Shown one piece after another: positions 61,701 to 64,000 of a stretch of DNA of 64,000 nucleotides. Position 1 is the stretch's first letter. Each line of letters opens with the position of its first letter. Source of the DNA: Fratercula arctica (lineage: Eukaryota > Chordata > Aves > Charadriiformes > Alcidae); the NCBI GenBank assembly GCA_947846985.1, contig CANTUZ010000005.1:62001-126000 (forward strand), given 5' to 3'. The notes beneath the pieces are model-generated. The model had not been told where the DNA came from and made no database searches. It saw only the letters and a program-made list of their open reading frames with translations. A program made the translations under genes and the position numbers.

Positions 61701-64000
61701 CCCAGAGGCAGACAGGGCACCCCTCCCTCTGCCAGACAAGCCCCACACCTCTCCCCGCGCTGAGCAAACAGGCCGGCGGTGAAGCAACGCTCGGTGCAGG
61801 AGCGGCACGGAGGGAATTGCCGAGATCAGGCCGAGCTGCCCTCGCAGGGACAGCGGCCCAGGAGAAGCGGGACCCCTGTCCCCCGCCTCGCCCGGCCAGC
61901 CCAGGCTCCCCAAGCAGGCAGGGCGGACACGGCTGAGTCACAGCACGAAGCACGCAGGGGCCGGGCTGAAAACCCCAGCGCCATTTGGCATGACCTCATC
62001 AGGTGCCCTGCTCGCTAATTGCATGTGTGCGTCGGCACTCGGAGAGGACTTGGAGGGCCCTGCCAAGAGCAGTAATGAATGGGTGAAGAAAAGCCACCGG
62101 AGAAGCATCAGGCAAGAGCCAGAGACTGAATCAGAGCTGGGGGCAGGGAATGGTGGCTGCTGCCCTGCCGATGGGCTGTGGCAGGGTCACAGCACAGCCC
62201 TTGCAGTGCTCAGAGTGCCCCCCAAGGTACAGCCACAGGCTGGCCGAGCTCAGAGGGATGGCGGGGCATCATCCCACCCCAAACTGTCCACTGGTGCCAC
62301 ATCTGGCTACTGCTCCCCCCACCCACCCCTGAGAAGCCGCTTCCCAGGCTCCCATGCGAGCCGAAGGGAAGGAAACCTGCGTTTCCTGGTCAGACGGGAG
62401 ATGACATCGTGACTTCCCTTTCCCCTAAGCTCTAAACACAACGTCCTGCCAAGGGCCGCTCCCCGCCGCCCTGGCCCACAGGCAGACACCCTGGAACCGG
62501 GCTGGGAACAGCAGGCACGGGCACCACCACCACCACCCCAGTCGGCCCAGCAGACCAGAGCCCAGCCAGCTTGCTGGGAGCGTCCTGCCTCCAGGGAACA
62601 CATAAGAGGGCTCCTCGTCCATGGTGGTATCACATTCGTGCCCAGGGCTGGAAGCACCCTACAAGCAGAGGGTGGAAGATGCTATTTTCCAGCCCCAAGA
62701 GGACATGTCTGTGTCCACTGTGCCCTAGAGACGGGCTTGTTACCTGCAGAGCTGCAGCGGCACCAACACCGTAACTCCAACACGGCACCTGCTCACTGAG
62801 ACTGCAGGCAAGCACGCATCCCATCGGCCAATGGGCACACACAGACAGGGCCCCCCCATGCTTTGTGGCGTTCCCAAGGCTCCCAGAGTCAGGACGGGGA
62901 CATTCCCGGGAAGCCGAGTCACAAGCCCCCTTCACAGCATAAGACTGCTGTGGCAGCTTGGCTCCCCAGGCCCATCCACCCGCCCCGCCCGGGGTGGCTT
63001 CTCTCACTACCGAGGGAAGTGGTTTTCCACCCAAGCCAGCTGCTGAAGACTGACACCGGGCAGAGATCAAAAGGGAGGAGGTTTCCCTGTTTGCCACACT
63101 GGTGTGCTCCAAAGGGGAGCTGCAGGGCCCTGGGAGCTCCCTCCTGCAGGTAAAAGCAGAAGGGAAAAAAAGTAGAAACAGAGAGAAAGGAGGGCTACAA
63201 AGCCAGCCTGGAGCAGGCAGCCTGCCCACATCAGAGAGGACTTCTCCCAGAGGCACCCCAAGGCTGTCCCCCCTCCTCCCCCAGCAGACCCCGGTTCGCA
63301 CCACGCAGGATGACATCCCCCCGGAGCAAGCCCGCTGCCCGCGCCAGGCAGTGCTGCGTGCACCAACACGCTCGCAAGAATGTGTTACTCCACTGGGCAA
63401 GGGGCCTGCCAGCGGCATGCAAACACAACTGGTGACCCACCCTTCCAGGTCGGAAAAACTCGTCTTTGCAGTTCCACACACTCCCTCCCTGCCACCCCCA
63501 GCAGCCACCCACGCGCACAGGCTGCCCCGTGCCACCATCACCCCTCTCCTGTGGGGCAGGAGAGGAGCCGGGAGCCCCTGCGGGGAACCAGCCGAGAGAT
63601 CTGGGAGCTCTTCTCAGAAAAGACCAGCCCGAGCGCCACACGAGACGGGGGCGAGAGGAAAACACGTCAGCTGAGGACAGCAAGACGCCTTCCTCCTCCT
63701 GGCCAGGGTGGGAATCGGTTCTCCATATTCATGTGCTACCCGACTGCCACACTGGGCCACCTCACCCCTGGGAGGGAGCCCACTCCCCTCGCCCCAGGTA
63801 GCCACTCTCCTGCCCAGGACGAGCCAGCTTGTGAGGTGAGAGGGGAGGCCAACTCCCCTTGCTGCCAGCCCCCTCCACCATGTCCCGGCTGCTTCCACCC
63901 CCCTGGCATGGTGCCAGCGCCAGGGAAGCATCCGAGGCAGGTATGGCCGAGGCAGGTAGGGCCCACGCCACTTCCTGGCACCCTGGAGGGGCCGGCAGCA
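52774..64000. other. GC-rich non-coding DNA, probably CTNND1 5' introns and upstream region
   Basis: I recognise no conserved protein, RNA gene or repeat family in this 11 kb. The many open frames of 60-300 codons on both strands are explained by high GC and by stop-poor composition. Simple tracts are a T run at 54264-54283 and a C run at about 56725-56737. A CpG-richer patch lies at about 60280-60620. Untranslated first exons of CTNND1 are expected somewhere here but cannot be placed by eye. Confidence 0.5.
59535..59544. promoter_or_regulatory. Palindromic CArG box with nearby GATA motifs
   Basis: CCTTATAAGG fits the SRF consensus CC(A/T)6GG exactly on both strands. GATAAG occurs at 59570-59575 and 59584-59589 on plus. 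On minus, a GCAG|GTAACT donor-like site follows at 59502. It could mark an alternative CTNND1 promoter or an enhancer; the evidence is motif-level only. Confidence 0.35.

Noticed and set aside
61111..61782. 223-codon ORF on plus
   Set aside because: Pro/Ser-rich chance frame without any family motif, start context support or splice pattern.
62630..63541. 303-codon ORF on minus near the right end
   Set aside because: No recognisable domain, low-complexity GC-rich composition, and several competing frames of similar length in the same stretch.
1..64000. CRISPR arrays, operons, bacterial insertion sequences, tRNA or rRNA genes
   Set aside because: None seen; the window is spliced vertebrate DNA and no spaced palindromic array or tRNA-like clover pattern was noticed.

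Overview
This window looks like bird nuclear DNA. The evidence is the CR1 retroposon tails ending in the ATTCTATGAT-type octamer, a typical avian retroviral LTR, GT-AG spliced vertebrate genes, and a CNTF protein very close to my memory of chick CNTF (195 residues, two exons). The gene order CNTF - ZFP91 - LPXN - CTNND1 matches the relative order and orientation on human 11q12, but packed into about 50 kb. The olfactory-receptor stretch that separates LPXN from CTNND1 in mammals is absent.

Layout: 1-1.5 kb, no gene recognised. 2.4-3.4 kb (-), CNTF. 4.5-26.2 kb (-), ZFP91 with 11 coding exons and a probable 3 kb 3'UTR; its introns hold a solo LTR (10.4-10.9 kb) and CR1 copies (15.7, 19.8 and 23.8 kb). 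25.4-27.3 kb, a CpG island carrying the ZFP91 promoter on one strand and that of a second gene on the other. 27.1-29.1 kb (+), an intact 654-codon single ORF that appears to be a domesticated DIRS-type retrotransposon gag protein, related to the LAP2-alpha-specific domain of TMPO. 33.0-36.3 kb (+), LPXN (leupaxin) with 9 coding exons. 37.1-52.8 kb (-), CTNND1 (p120-catenin) with 19 coding exons. 52.8-64 kb, GC-rich sequence with no protein gene I can support, probably 5' intron and upstream DNA of CTNND1.

All exon boundaries were read by eye from splice consensus, reading-frame phase and similarity to vertebrate proteins as remembered. Phases close without a break for CNTF (195 aa), ZFP91 (561 aa), LPXN (383 aa) and CTNND1 (957 aa with all alternative exons included). 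The most unusual item is the DIRS-gag-like gene sharing the ZFP91 CpG island. LPXN (focal adhesion adaptor) and CTNND1 (cadherin stabiliser) are adhesion genes placed tail to tail. ZFP91 and CNTF lie in tandem, as in mammals, where readthrough transcripts are known.
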